Positions 27,649 through 34,469 of a stretch of DNA of 64,000 nucleotides are shown one piece after another. The position numbers and the translations under genes are program-made. The notes beneath the pieces were generated by a model, which was not told the origin of the DNA, did no database searches, and worked only from the letters and a program-made list of their open reading frames with translations. The stretch spans positions 1,488,001-1,552,000 of the forward strand of contig NZ_CP085036.1 in assembly GCF_020535405.1 (NCBI RefSeq), written 5' to 3'. Positions within the stretch are counted from its first letter, which is position 1, and every line of letters starts with the position of its first letter. This DNA comes from Antiquaquibacter oligotrophicus (GTDB taxonomy: Bacteria; Actinomycetota; Actinomycetes; Actinomycetales; Microbacteriaceae).

Positions 27649-28143
27649 TTACCGCCGAAGCTCGAAGCTCGTTGTGCCGATGCGCACCGTGGCGCCGAGC
27701 GGGATGAGGGTCGGAACGAGCACACGCGTGCCGTCGAGGAACGTGCCGTTGGTGGAGTCCAGATCCTGGATGACCCAGCCGTCGGGCCACCGCAGCAGTC
27801 GCGCGTGGTGGGTCGAGGTGTAGTCGTCGCGGATGACGAGGCCCGACTCGTTGGAGCGGCCGATCGTGAGTTGCTCCTCCGGGAGCGGAATCTCGAGACC
27901 CTCCTTGGCGCCCGAGGTGATGACCAGACGTGACGCGAAGACGGGACCTTGCGGTGCGGAGGGCCTCGGGGCGGGGGCCGGCGCCGGGGAAGCTGCGGGG
28001 GTCGCTGAGGCGGGCATCCGGCGCGCCTTCTGACCGAAGAGGTCGCTTCGCAGCGCGTAGACGATCGCGAAAACGAAACCCCAGAGGATCGCGAGGAACG
28101 CGATGCGCAGAACGAGGAGCGTCAGCTCGCTGATCTCCGTCAC
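27649..28143 (-). CDS. fhaB: Membrane-anchored FHA-domain protein FhaB (FipA type)
   Basis: 164 residues from the GTG at 28143, which sits in GTGA overlapping the fhaA stop; the longer frame to 28359 overlaps fhaA and is discarded. An N-terminal transmembrane helix (~6-30) is followed by an Ala/Pro linker and a C-terminal FHA domain (~78-160) with phosphothreonine-binding GRSNESGLVI, STHHARL and DLDSTNGTFLDG. FHA domains read phosphothreonine marks placed by PknA/PknB; the mycobacterial orthologue links FtsZ and FtsQ. Confidence 0.95.
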   Translation of the reverse strand: MTEISELTLLVLRIAFLAILWGFVFAIVYALRSDLFGQKARRMPASATPAASPAPAPAPRPSAPQGPVFASRLVITSGAKEGLEIPLPEEQLTIGRSNESGLVIRDDYTSTHHARLLRWPDGWVIQDLDSTNGTFLDGTRVLVPTLIPLGATVRIGTTSFELRR

Positions 28144-28871
28144 TGGAGTCCGCCCAGCCAGCTGGTCTCGTCGCTCACGGGCGGGCGGCGGGCCGGTTCG
28201 GCGTCGGAGGACTGTGCGAGCACCCGGAACACGATACGCGTTCGACCGATGTCGATGACCGAGTCGGGCGAGAGGAGCGACTGACTGAGCGGTGCGCCGT
28301 TGAGCTTCGAACCGTTGGTCGAGCCGAGGTCGTTGGCTTGGGCGCGGGCGCCGTCCCACAGGATTTCGACGTGTTTGCGGGAGATTCCGGTGTCGTCGAC
28401 GGTGATGTCGGCGTCGCTGCCTCGACCGATGATGGTTCGCGATCGGGTGATCGGATGCCGTACGCCGTTGATCTCGAGAACGGGCTTCCAGCTCACACCG
28501 CTCGTGGTGCCCTCTGACTGGATCTCGATCATGCCCTGCCCGAGTCGCGTTTCTTGTGCGAGCCGAACCGAGATGCCGCCGACGAAGGAGTAACGCTGCG
28601 CTGTGGCGTGGCGCTGCACGAGGTCGACGAGTTCGTCGATGAGTGCGGGGCCGAGCCCGGACATCCGCTCGAAGTCGACGGGGCTCAGGCGCACCGTGAA
28701 CTTGTTGGGCACGAGGATGCGGTCGCGTGCGACGACGGCCGCTTTCGTGTCGAGTTCGCGGCGCAGGGCCGCAGTGATCTCGACCGGCTGCAGACCGCTT
28801 TTGAAGGTCTTCGCGAACGCACCATTAACGGCGCGTTCGAGACCCCTCTCGAAGCTGTCCAGAAGTCCCAA
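28140..28871 (-). CDS. fhaA: FHA-domain protein FhaA (DUF3662 plus FHA)
   Basis: 243 residues, TTG start at 28871 with GGGGAGA just upstream. DUF3662 domain ~1-115 (MGLLDSFERGLERAVNGAFAK region) and C-terminal FHA domain ~150-225 with GRGSDADITV, SRKHVEI and DLGSTNGSKLNG. Much shorter than mycobacterial FhaA, whose long disordered linker is absent. Known FhaA binds the phosphorylated pseudokinase MviN and restrains peptidoglycan synthesis. First gene of the seven-gene minus-strand operon; a TAACAT -10-like box lies about 35 bases upstream. Confidence 0.94.
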   Translation of the reverse strand: MGLLDSFERGLERAVNGAFAKTFKSGLQPVEITAALRRELDTKAAVVARDRILVPNKFTVRLSPVDFERMSGLGPALIDELVDLVQRHATAQRYSFVGGISVRLAQETRLGQGMIEIQSEGTTSGVSWKPVLEINGVRHPITRSRTIIGRGSDADITVDDTGISRKHVEILWDGARAQANDLGSTNGSKLNGAPLSQSLLSPDSVIDIGRTRIVFRVLAQSSDAEPARRPPVSDETSWLGGLQ

Positions 28872-29029
28872 GGCTCTCCCCGTGATCGCCGGTACCGGTC
28901 ACTAGATGTTAGCCGTTGCCCCGCCAGTCAGGCTGTGAGCCCTCTCTGCCCCTCGAAATCCCCCGAGTTGCGCGAAAAGTGTGGCCCGTGTGGGGAGGGT
29001 GTGTGCTCTGGTACAGTCGGTGTTTGCGC

Positions 29030-29116
29030 GCGCGAGTGGCGAAATTGGCAGACGCGCACGGTTCAGGTCCGTGTGCCCGTGAGGGCATGGGGGTTCAAGT
29101 CCCCCCTCGCGCACCA
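29030..29116 (+). tRNA. tRNA-Leu (anticodon CAG)
   Basis: GCGCGAG (29030-29036) pairs with CTCGCGC (29106-29112); the discriminator is A and CCA is encoded (29114-29116). Anticodon stem CACGG/CCGTG encloses loop TTCAGGT, anticodon CAG. A long variable arm (GCCCGTGAGGGC) marks a class II tRNA. TACAGT at 29012-29017 is a good -10 element. The same gene (leuT) ends the corresponding locus in M. tuberculosis. Confidence 0.97.
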
Positions 29117-29157
29117 AAAGAAAAAGGTCGTCCCGTCAGGGGCGGCCTTTTTCTTTT
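29116..29157 (+). terminator. Rho-independent terminator of tRNA-Leu
   Basis: AAAAGAAAAAGG... pairs with ...GGCCTTTTTCTTTT to form a stem of about 19 bp with two G-U pairs around a GTCA loop, with a U-rich 3' arm. It starts at the final A of the CCA. Confidence 0.92.
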
Positions 29158-29196
29158 GCTGGTGAGGGGGCTGCGCGAACCTCTCGTGGGCCCCCG

Positions 29197-29240
29197 CTGA
29201 GCAGTCCGCGGCGTTGCGTAGCAACGTCGTGGCGGCTCAG
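29197..29240. other. Imperfect hairpin between tRNA-Leu and its 3'-end copy
   Basis: Outer CTGAGC/GCTCAG arms and an inner 12-bp stem (29206-29217 with 29221-29232, two G-U pairs) around a GTA loop. Function unknown; it could be a structured remnant of an integrated element or a second terminator. Confidence 0.5.
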
Positions 29241-29248
29241 TAGGGGAG

Positions 29249-29269
29249 TCAAGTCCCCCCTCGCGCACC
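29249..29269 (+). repeat. 21-bp exact copy of the tRNA-Leu 3' end (att-like)
   Basis: Identical to 29095-29115 of the tRNA gene, beginning TCAAGTCCCCCC and ending CGCGCACC, 154 bp away. It covers the T-arm 3' side and acceptor stem. Direct duplication of a tRNA 3' end is the usual footprint of integrase-mediated insertion. A 15-bp direct repeat (CCCGGCGCACCTCAC at 29284-29298 and 29310-29324) lies just beyond. No integrase gene is visible. Confidence 0.75.
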
Positions 29270-29320
29270 GCGCGCTACTCACACCCGGCGCACCTCACCC
29301 CCTCGCGCCCCCGGCGCACC

Positions 29321-30073
29321 TCACTCCTCCCGCGCGCTGCTCATCCGTCGATCGAGCTCATCAAGGGCACCGCGTTGCTGTTCGTTGAGCATCCCCGTCG
29401 CGTAGTCGGTGACGAGGCTGACGGAGGAGAGGTTCATGGCCGCCTCAACGTCGGCGAACTCGTCTATGACCGTTGAGAAGGTGGCCATGAAGGTTTCGAT
29501 GAAATCGTCGACGTCCTCCTGACGGCTTTCCGGTCCCAGGCGCTCGAACCGCTCGGCAACATCCACAACCGCGGGAACCAACTCCGGGTCGCTCACGCGT
29601 TCGTAGAAGCGCGCGAGGTGGGGCATCCCTTCTTCCCCTGCGAGGTGGGCGAGGAGTACCGATTGCTCTCGGTCCATTCTGATGAGCTCCGGCGAGACCC
29701 CAGATGCTCCGAAGGCGGCGAGATACGGGGCCAGTTCCGGCGGCAGGTCTGGTGCAGCATCCATGGCGCGCAGGCGTGCGATGAGGTTCCGCTGCGCGGT
29801 GAGTCGATCGATCTGGGCGGCGAGTTCCGCATCCAATTCGTCGAGGAGGTCGTGGGCCGTATCCGGGTTGTCGAGGAGTTCGGGCATCCGTTCAAGCGAA
29901 ATGCCGAGAGCGGCGAGTCGTTTGATGCGCAAAACCCGGATCAGGTCGTGGACGTCGTAGTCGCGGTAGCCGTTGCTGCGACGTTCTGGCTCGGCGAGCA
30001 CACCCACGTGGTGGTAGTGGCGCAGCGCGCGGACGCTCACTCCCGCGAGGCGCGCTAGCTCTCCGCTATGCAT
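29321..30073 (-). CDS. MerR-family transcriptional regulator
   Basis: 250 residues. N-terminal MerR winged helix (~1-70) with GELARLAGVSVRALRHYHHVGVL spread over the first helices and NGYRDYDVHDL, then a dimerisation coiled coil (~75-125) and a ~125-residue C-terminal domain that resembles TipAS-type effector domains in being helical. MerR proteins bind a spacer-located operator and remodel the promoter. Its start overlaps the end of the MFS gene by eight bases, so the regulator is co-transcribed with the pump it probably controls. Confidence 0.88.
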   Translation of the reverse strand: MHSGELARLAGVSVRALRHYHHVGVLAEPERRSNGYRDYDVHDLIRVLRIKRLAALGISLERMPELLDNPDTAHDLLDELDAELAAQIDRLTAQRNLIARLRAMDAAPDLPPELAPYLAAFGASGVSPELIRMDREQSVLLAHLAGEEGMPHLARFYERVSDPELVPAVVDVAERFERLGPESRQEDVDDFIETFMATFSTVIDEFADVEAAMNLSSVSLVTDYATGMLNEQQRGALDELDRRMSSAREE

Positions 30074-31322
30074 GGCTGATCACCGCCGCATCGTCGTCAG
30101 TGGCCCGGGTCGGGTCTGGTTCCAGGTTACGCAGCGACCGGGACGCGAGCCCGAGCGCGAGCGCGATGAGCCACAGGCTCGTAACGGTGAGAGCTGCGAC
30201 GCCGACTCCGGCGTATTCGGTGAGTACGGCCGCCGCGACGATCCCGATCGCGGGTGCCGCGGTCATGATCGCGTTTTGTGTCCCCATGATCCTTCCTCTC
30301 ATCTGTTCGGGGATGCGTTCGATCATGAGCACCCCGATGAGGCTGCCGAACAGTCCACTGGACAACCCAACAACGAACGCTCCCGCGAACACGACCCACA
30401 CCGAGGGAAGCGCGGCGATGACGCCGAAGCCGACAGTCGTGCCGACGAGACCTGTCAGGAACCACGCACGCCGCCGACCTCGTGCCCCCGCGATGGCGTA
30501 GACGAGACCGCCGACGAGGGTGCCACCCGCTAGCGCGGTGAGCACAAATCCGAGCATCCCGGGCTGCTCCTCAAGCGTGAAGTACACGGGCAAGAGCAGG
30601 CCTTGAAGCGCAGCGAGGACAACCACGGAGATCAGGCTGAGCGCGGTTGTGACGACAAGGAAGCGGCTCGTGAACAGGGCGCGCCAGCCGTCACGAAGCT
30701 GCGACCAGCCGTTGCCTGTGGTGATCGCCGCTGCGCCGTCGGAGGTCACGATCTGACCCACCCTGCCTGGGATGAGCAGGGTGGTGAGCGCCGCCGCGAA
30801 CGAGGTGGCTGCGGTGATCCACAGCACGGTGGATCCGTCGAAGAGGACCATGAGCGTGCCTGCCGCCGCCGGCCCCACGAGCATCGCTACCGCTCCGAGG
30901 GCCTCCCGAATGCCGACCAGGCGCTCCGATGTGATGTCGCCGTGACGAACAATCGCCGGGAGCAGTGCCTCGCGTGCGGTCATCCCCGGCACGTCGCCAA
31001 GCGAGCCGATGATCCCGAAGAGGATGAACCAGCCAAGGTTGAGCCCTGAGAGCAGGTCGATGAGCGGCAACGCCGCCACGGATGCCGCGGACACGAGGTC
31101 GGTGACAAAGGACGACGTGCGTCGGTTGATGCGGTCGATCACCACCCCCATGAGCAGCCCGGCGATCACGGCGGGGATGGCGGTTGCCGCGGCCACGACA
31201 CCCGCGCCCAGAGCGCTGCCCGTTGTCTGGAGAACGATCAGGGGGAACGCGATCGCTGCGATCGAGTTTCCGAGGAGCGACAGCACGTACGACGTGAGGT
31301 AGGCGACGGGAATGAGCTTCAT
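30066..31322 (-). CDS. MFS transporter, probable drug efflux
   Basis: 418 residues with about twelve hydrophobic segments, an MFS loop 2-3 region (GVVIDRINRRTS, a variant of the motif A pattern) and a central cytoplasmic loop. It most resembles the macrolide-efflux type (MefA-like) by its overall pattern. Substrate unknown. A near-perfect MerR operator lies immediately upstream of the ATG at 31322, and the MerR gene is its downstream partner. Confidence 0.85.
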   Translation of the reverse strand: MKLIPVAYLTSYVLSLLGNSIAAIAFPLIVLQTTGSALGAGVVAAATAIPAVIAGLLMGVVIDRINRRTSSFVTDLVSAASVAALPLIDLLSGLNLGWFILFGIIGSLGDVPGMTAREALLPAIVRHGDITSERLVGIREALGAVAMLVGPAAAGTLMVLFDGSTVLWITAATSFAAALTTLLIPGRVGQIVTSDGAAAITTGNGWSQLRDGWRALFTSRFLVVTTALSLISVVVLAALQGLLLPVYFTLEEQPGMLGFVLTALAGGTLVGGLVYAIAGARGRRRAWFLTGLVGTTVGFGVIAALPSVWVVFAGAFVVGLSSGLFGSLIGVLMIERIPEQMRGRIMGTQNAIMTAAPAIGIVAAAVLTEYAGVGVAALTVTSLWLIALALGLASRSLRNLEPDPTRATDDDAAVISHA

Positions 31323-31339
31323 GCATCCAGTCGAAACTA

Positions 31340-31358
31340 TGACGCTGCGGCAGGGTCA
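31340..31358 (-). promoter_or_regulatory. MerR-type operator upstream of MFS-merR operon
   Basis: TGACGCTGCGGCAGGGTCA is a 19-bp palindrome apart from three positions (TGAC-x-CTGC-x-GCAG-x-GTCA). On the minus strand its left arm is part of TTGACC, a -35-like hexamer, as in MerR-regulated promoters where the operator fills the spacer. TAGTTT follows towards the start codon, about 18 bases away. Confidence 0.7.
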
Positions 31359-31479
31359 AGCGCGGCGCTGCAATATTGCTGCGGGGAACGTTGCACCGTG
31401 ATTGCGTCGCTCGTGAACACGTATGGCGGTGCTGTCGGATTTCTAGTCTCGCTTCGATCCATTCGAGAACGAGGAGACC

Positions 31480-32562
31480 ATGTCCACTGCACTTACTTCC
31501 ACCCGCGGCATCCGTCGCGTGACGATGCTCGTAACCGCTGGCGCGCTTGCCGCGACGCTCGCGGTGTCGAGCGCCGCGCTCGCCGAGGAGCTGCCCGTCG
31601 ATCCCACCGCACCCGCGGAGGCACTCGTGGAGGAGCCGACTCCGCCCGCTGACGCCGAAGGGGATGTGCCCTCCGAGGAGCCTGCGCCCCACCAGGAGCC
31701 GATCCCTTCTGCAACGGTGCCTGCTACAACGGTGCCGCAGCCCGAACCGGGGCCGATCGAGTCGCCGGAGACTCCCACAGAGCCATCAGCCGATGTAACG
31801 CCCCCCACGATCACCGCCGACTGGATGCCCAGGTGGGACGAGTGGAGCAATCGCGAGAGTGTCACGTTCCGTGCCACTGATGCAGACAGCGGTATCGCCG
31901 AGCTCTACGTGGACGACGGGGAGATCGCCCGTACTGCCGGTGAATCCTTCACGTACCGGCTCGAGGAGGGCAGCTACAGCGTTTCGGCCTGGGCCGTAGA
32001 TGCCCAAGGGAACGCAAGCGCACCCCTCACCATCCAGGTCAACATCGACCGCGTTGCGCCCACGCTGACAATCGAGCCGGTCGGACGCGTCGCGGCCGAC
32101 GGCGCCTGGGAGCTCGAGGTGGGCGAGGTGGCAATCTTCCGCTACACCGCGGCCGACGACCGGGCTGGTTTGCATCAGAGCGGCTCGTCACACTGGCCGG
32201 ACTATGCGGTCGACACGACGGAGGCCTCTGAGTTCGAGTTCTTTGTGAGCGCGCTCGACCGCGCCGGCAACTCTTCGGAGCTACATCAGCGGGTGCGGGT
32301 CGTGGCGCCGGGACCCACGGAGCCTGCGCCGACGGAGCCAACGCCGACCGACCCCGCACCCACCGACCCCGCACCGACGGAACCGCAACCCACGGAGCCC
32401 GGGCAGCCAGTGAGTCCATCGTCTCCCGCGCTGGGCGTCGCACAGCGTGACTCGCTTGCCTTCACCGGACATTCGCCCGCGACAGCACTCGGTTCGGCTG
32501 CCGCTCTGTTTGCTCTCCTGGGCGCGGTGTTGCTCACCGTCCGCGCGAGGCGACGGGCGTGA
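31480..32562 (+). CDS. LAFTG-anchored surface protein (class E sortase substrate)
   Basis: 360 residues, GAGGAG ribosome site just upstream of the ATG. Signal peptide ~1-35 (cut near ALAEE), a Pro/Glu-rich stalk (~36-105), then two Ig-like domains of the OmpL47/HYR kind (~105-195 and ~195-275, both containing RATDADSGIAEL or SALDRAGNSSEL patterns), a second Thr/Pro/Glu repeat stalk (TEPAPTEPTPTDP) and a C-terminal sorting signal: LAFTG, a ~20-residue hydrophobic helix and RARRRA. LAxTG is the known class E sortase motif, matching the sortase at 18471. Ligand unknown. Confidence 0.88.
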   Translation: MSTALTSTRGIRRVTMLVTAGALAATLAVSSAALAEELPVDPTAPAEALVEEPTPPADAEGDVPSEEPAPHQEPIPSATVPATTVPQPEPGPIESPETPTEPSADVTPPTITADWMPRWDEWSNRESVTFRATDADSGIAELYVDDGEIARTAGESFTYRLEEGSYSVSAWAVDAQGNASAPLTIQVNIDRVAPTLTIEPVGRVAADGAWELEVGEVAIFRYTAADDRAGLHQSGSSHWPDYAVDTTEASEFEFFVSALDRAGNSSELHQRVRVVAPGPTEPAPTEPTPTDPAPTDPAPTEPQPTEPGQPVSPSSPALGVAQRDSLAFTGHSPATALGSAAALFALLGAVLLTVRARRRA

Positions 32563-32600
32563 GGTCCGGCCCGGCTGCCGAGAGTGCAGTTCGGGCCAGT

Positions 32601-32649
32601 GGATGCCGCGGCGACGAGTCACACGTGCGTACTCGTCGCCGCGGCATCC
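32601..32649. terminator. Perfect 19-bp bidirectional hairpin
   Basis: GGATGCCGCGGCGACGAGT at 32601-32619 is exactly complementary to 32631-32649. It lies in the 91-base gap between the convergent LAFTG and AraC-family genes and can serve both. Confidence 0.85.
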
Positions 32650-32653
32650 GTGC

Positions 32654-33520
32654 TCAGGCTGGCTCGACCGGGAGCCACAGCTCCGTGGTGGCCGTGCTGA
32701 AGTCGTCGGCGCGATCGAGCACCGCCACGAGGGAGGGGCCAGGGCGCAGTCGCCACGGATTCGATGGGAACCACTCCGAGGCGGTGGCCGCCCACGTCGA
32801 CTGCAACGCCGCGGGGTAGGCCCCGGATGCCCGGAACACCGCCCACGCGCCCGCGGGTACCTCGATCACGTCGAGATCGTCCGCTACCCGCGCATCGGCG
32901 GGCACGGCCACCCCGTGAAGGTAGGTGAGCTCCGTGCCTTCGACGTAGTCGGGGTCGACGGAGTCGCTCACCTGCAGTAGCCCGCCCGGTTCGGCGGCGG
33001 AGAGTGACTTCAGGCGCTCGTGCTCGGATGCGGGGAGGGAGGCGATGAACTCCTGGATGTGCGGGTTGGGTCCCTCGTGGATGAGGGGTACGCGGGTGCT
33101 GTGCCCCACGAGGCGCAAAGCCGGGTGGTCAACGATTCGGGTGTGCATGGTGGTGGTCCCTTCGACGGTCAGGCGAAACCTGATGACGGATTGTGATCGA
33201 AGGGGGCCGCCGTGGTCGCGCACGTGAGCGGGGCTGACGCCGTGCACCTGGTGGAACGCCCGGGCAAAGGCCTCGGTGGACCCGTAGCCGTGTGCTACCG
33301 CGACGTCGAGCATCCGCCCGCCCGCGACGAGTTCCGCGGCCGCGAGTGTCATCCTGCGTCGACGGATGTAGTCGCTCAGTGACATGCCGGCGAGTGAGGC
33401 GAACATCCTCCTCAGGTGGTACTCGGTGCTGCCGACCTGACGGGCGACGGACGCAACGTCGATGTCGTCGTGCAGGTTCGCTTCGACGACGTCGACGAGG
33501 GTGTTGAGCGCTGCGATCAC
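32654..33520 (-). CDS. AraC-family regulator with GyrI-like effector domain
   Basis: 288 residues, GTG start at 33520 with GGAG five bases upstream. Two helix-turn-helix motifs at the N-terminus (~8-105; VASVARQVGSTEYHLRRMF and HGYGSTEAFARAFHQVHG) and a C-terminal GyrI-like/SOUL domain (~125-288) that binds small, often cationic, molecules. This order (HTH first, GyrI domain second) is that of Rob/SoxS-like multidrug-sensing activators. Target genes cannot be inferred. Confidence 0.9.
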   Translation of the reverse strand: MIAALNTLVDVVEANLHDDIDVASVARQVGSTEYHLRRMFASLAGMSLSDYIRRRRMTLAAAELVAGGRMLDVAVAHGYGSTEAFARAFHQVHGVSPAHVRDHGGPLRSQSVIRFRLTVEGTTTMHTRIVDHPALRLVGHSTRVPLIHEGPNPHIQEFIASLPASEHERLKSLSAAEPGGLLQVSDSVDPDYVEGTELTYLHGVAVPADARVADDLDVIEVPAGAWAVFRASGAYPAALQSTWAATASEWFPSNPWRLRPGPSLVAVLDRADDFSTATTELWLPVEPA

Positions 33521-33620
33521 GATGGCTCCCTTCGCTCACGAGCCTCGCCCGTCAGTGAGAGCGGCACCCGATCTTTCGTGCCCGATGCGATCGACCGTAG
33601 CCGCCCCCAGGGTCGGAGCG

Positions 33621-33626
33621 TAGGCT
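33621..33626 (+). promoter_or_regulatory. -10 element of leaderless DUF1232 gene
   Basis: TAGGCT ends six bases before the ATG at 33633 and there is no ribosome site between them. Confidence 0.45.
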
Positions 33627-33632
33627 CGGGTC

Positions 33633-33857
33633 ATGTCTCGGGGCCGTCAGATCGTCGCAGCCGTGCTGGTCGCTGCGGCCGCACTCGTATACGGCATCTC
33701 ACCCATCGACGTGATTCCGGAGTTGCTCACGGGGCCACTCGGTTTCGCCGACGACCTCGCAGTGTTTGCCGGGGCCGGGTTCGCGATCTGGAAGATTCTG
33801 ACCGGTAATCGCGGTCAGCAGCCGGGGAGCGGCACGGCACCGCCCCCCGCCGCATGA
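33633..33857 (+). CDS. DUF1232 (YkvA-like) small membrane protein
   Basis: 74 residues. Two hydrophobic segments flank the family signature YGISPIDVIPELL and GFADDLAVF. DUF1232 proteins are widespread and of unknown function. It converges on the lipoprotein gene with 14 bases between stops; the palindrome GATCGCGCGATC in that gap is too short to call a terminator. Confidence 0.85.
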   Translation: MSRGRQIVAAVLVAAAALVYGISPIDVIPELLTGPLGFADDLAVFAGAGFAIWKILTGNRGQQPGSGTAPPPAA

Positions 33858-33871
33858 GCTGATCGCGCGAT

Positions 33872-34378
33872 CTAGTAGGCGGCGCCTTCGAGGGTGCCGG
33901 TCACCTGGCCTGCGGGGTCCCACACAGTGCACTGGATGAGGCGGTCGCCTTCCGCCCAGCTACCCTCGGTCGGCCGTAGCGCGAAGTACGCGAGGGTGGA
34001 GTCCTCGTAGTTGATGCCCACGAAGTCGTTGAACGGTTGCAGGCAGCCCTCCTCGCCTTCTGCACTGATCGCCTCGTCGCCCGGGAAGTCGCCCTCCGGC
34101 AACTCGAACTCGTAGAAGATTTCGTTGTCGTGCGGCTCGGAGCACGGAACGATCGGAACCGACTGGATCTCTTCTGCGGAGTCGGACTCGTCGTTGAAGC
34201 AGTCGCCGACAGTGACGGAGAAGACGTCCACGTCGCCGGACTCTGTAACCTCGCCCTGGTCGTCGCGGACGGCGTCGGATGGCCCGACGAGGTTGTTGAT
34301 GAGCGAGCATCCGCTGAGGGCCGTTGTCGCCACGAGCGCGAGCGCGGCGGCCGTGGTGACGAGTCGAATGGTGTGCAT
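33872..34378 (-). CDS. Lipoprotein with septum-formation domain
   Basis: 168 residues from ATG 34378 (MHTIRL). Type II signal peptide with lipobox LSGC, an acidic linker, then a septum-formation family domain (PF13845): VTVGDCFND, VPCSEPHDNEIFYEF and a late cysteine pair. The longer frame to 34435 gives no signal peptide. The family name comes from actinobacterial proteins thought to act in division; the actual role is unclear. A second protein of this family lies at 58560. Confidence 0.85.
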   Translation of the reverse strand: MHTIRLVTTAAALALVATTALSGCSLINNLVGPSDAVRDDQGEVTESGDVDVFSVTVGDCFNDESDSAEEIQSVPIVPCSEPHDNEIFYEFELPEGDFPGDEAISAEGEEGCLQPFNDFVGINYEDSTLAYFALRPTEGSWAEGDRLIQCTVWDPAGQVTGTLEGAAY

Positions 34379-34469
34379 GCTGTGTACCCCCCGAAATGGT
34401 GACTGGACGGCATTTACCCTAGCGAAAATTCGCACCCCGCCCCCAGCATTGGTGAGGCATTCTTAGGGG

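Noticed and set aside
29249..29269. Second tRNA-Leu gene
   Set aside because: Only the last 21 bases are duplicated; no anticodon arm or D-arm precedes it.
33861..33872. GATCGCGCGATC palindrome as terminator or operator
   Set aside because: Only a 12-bp palindrome without loop in a 14-base convergent gap; too little evidence.
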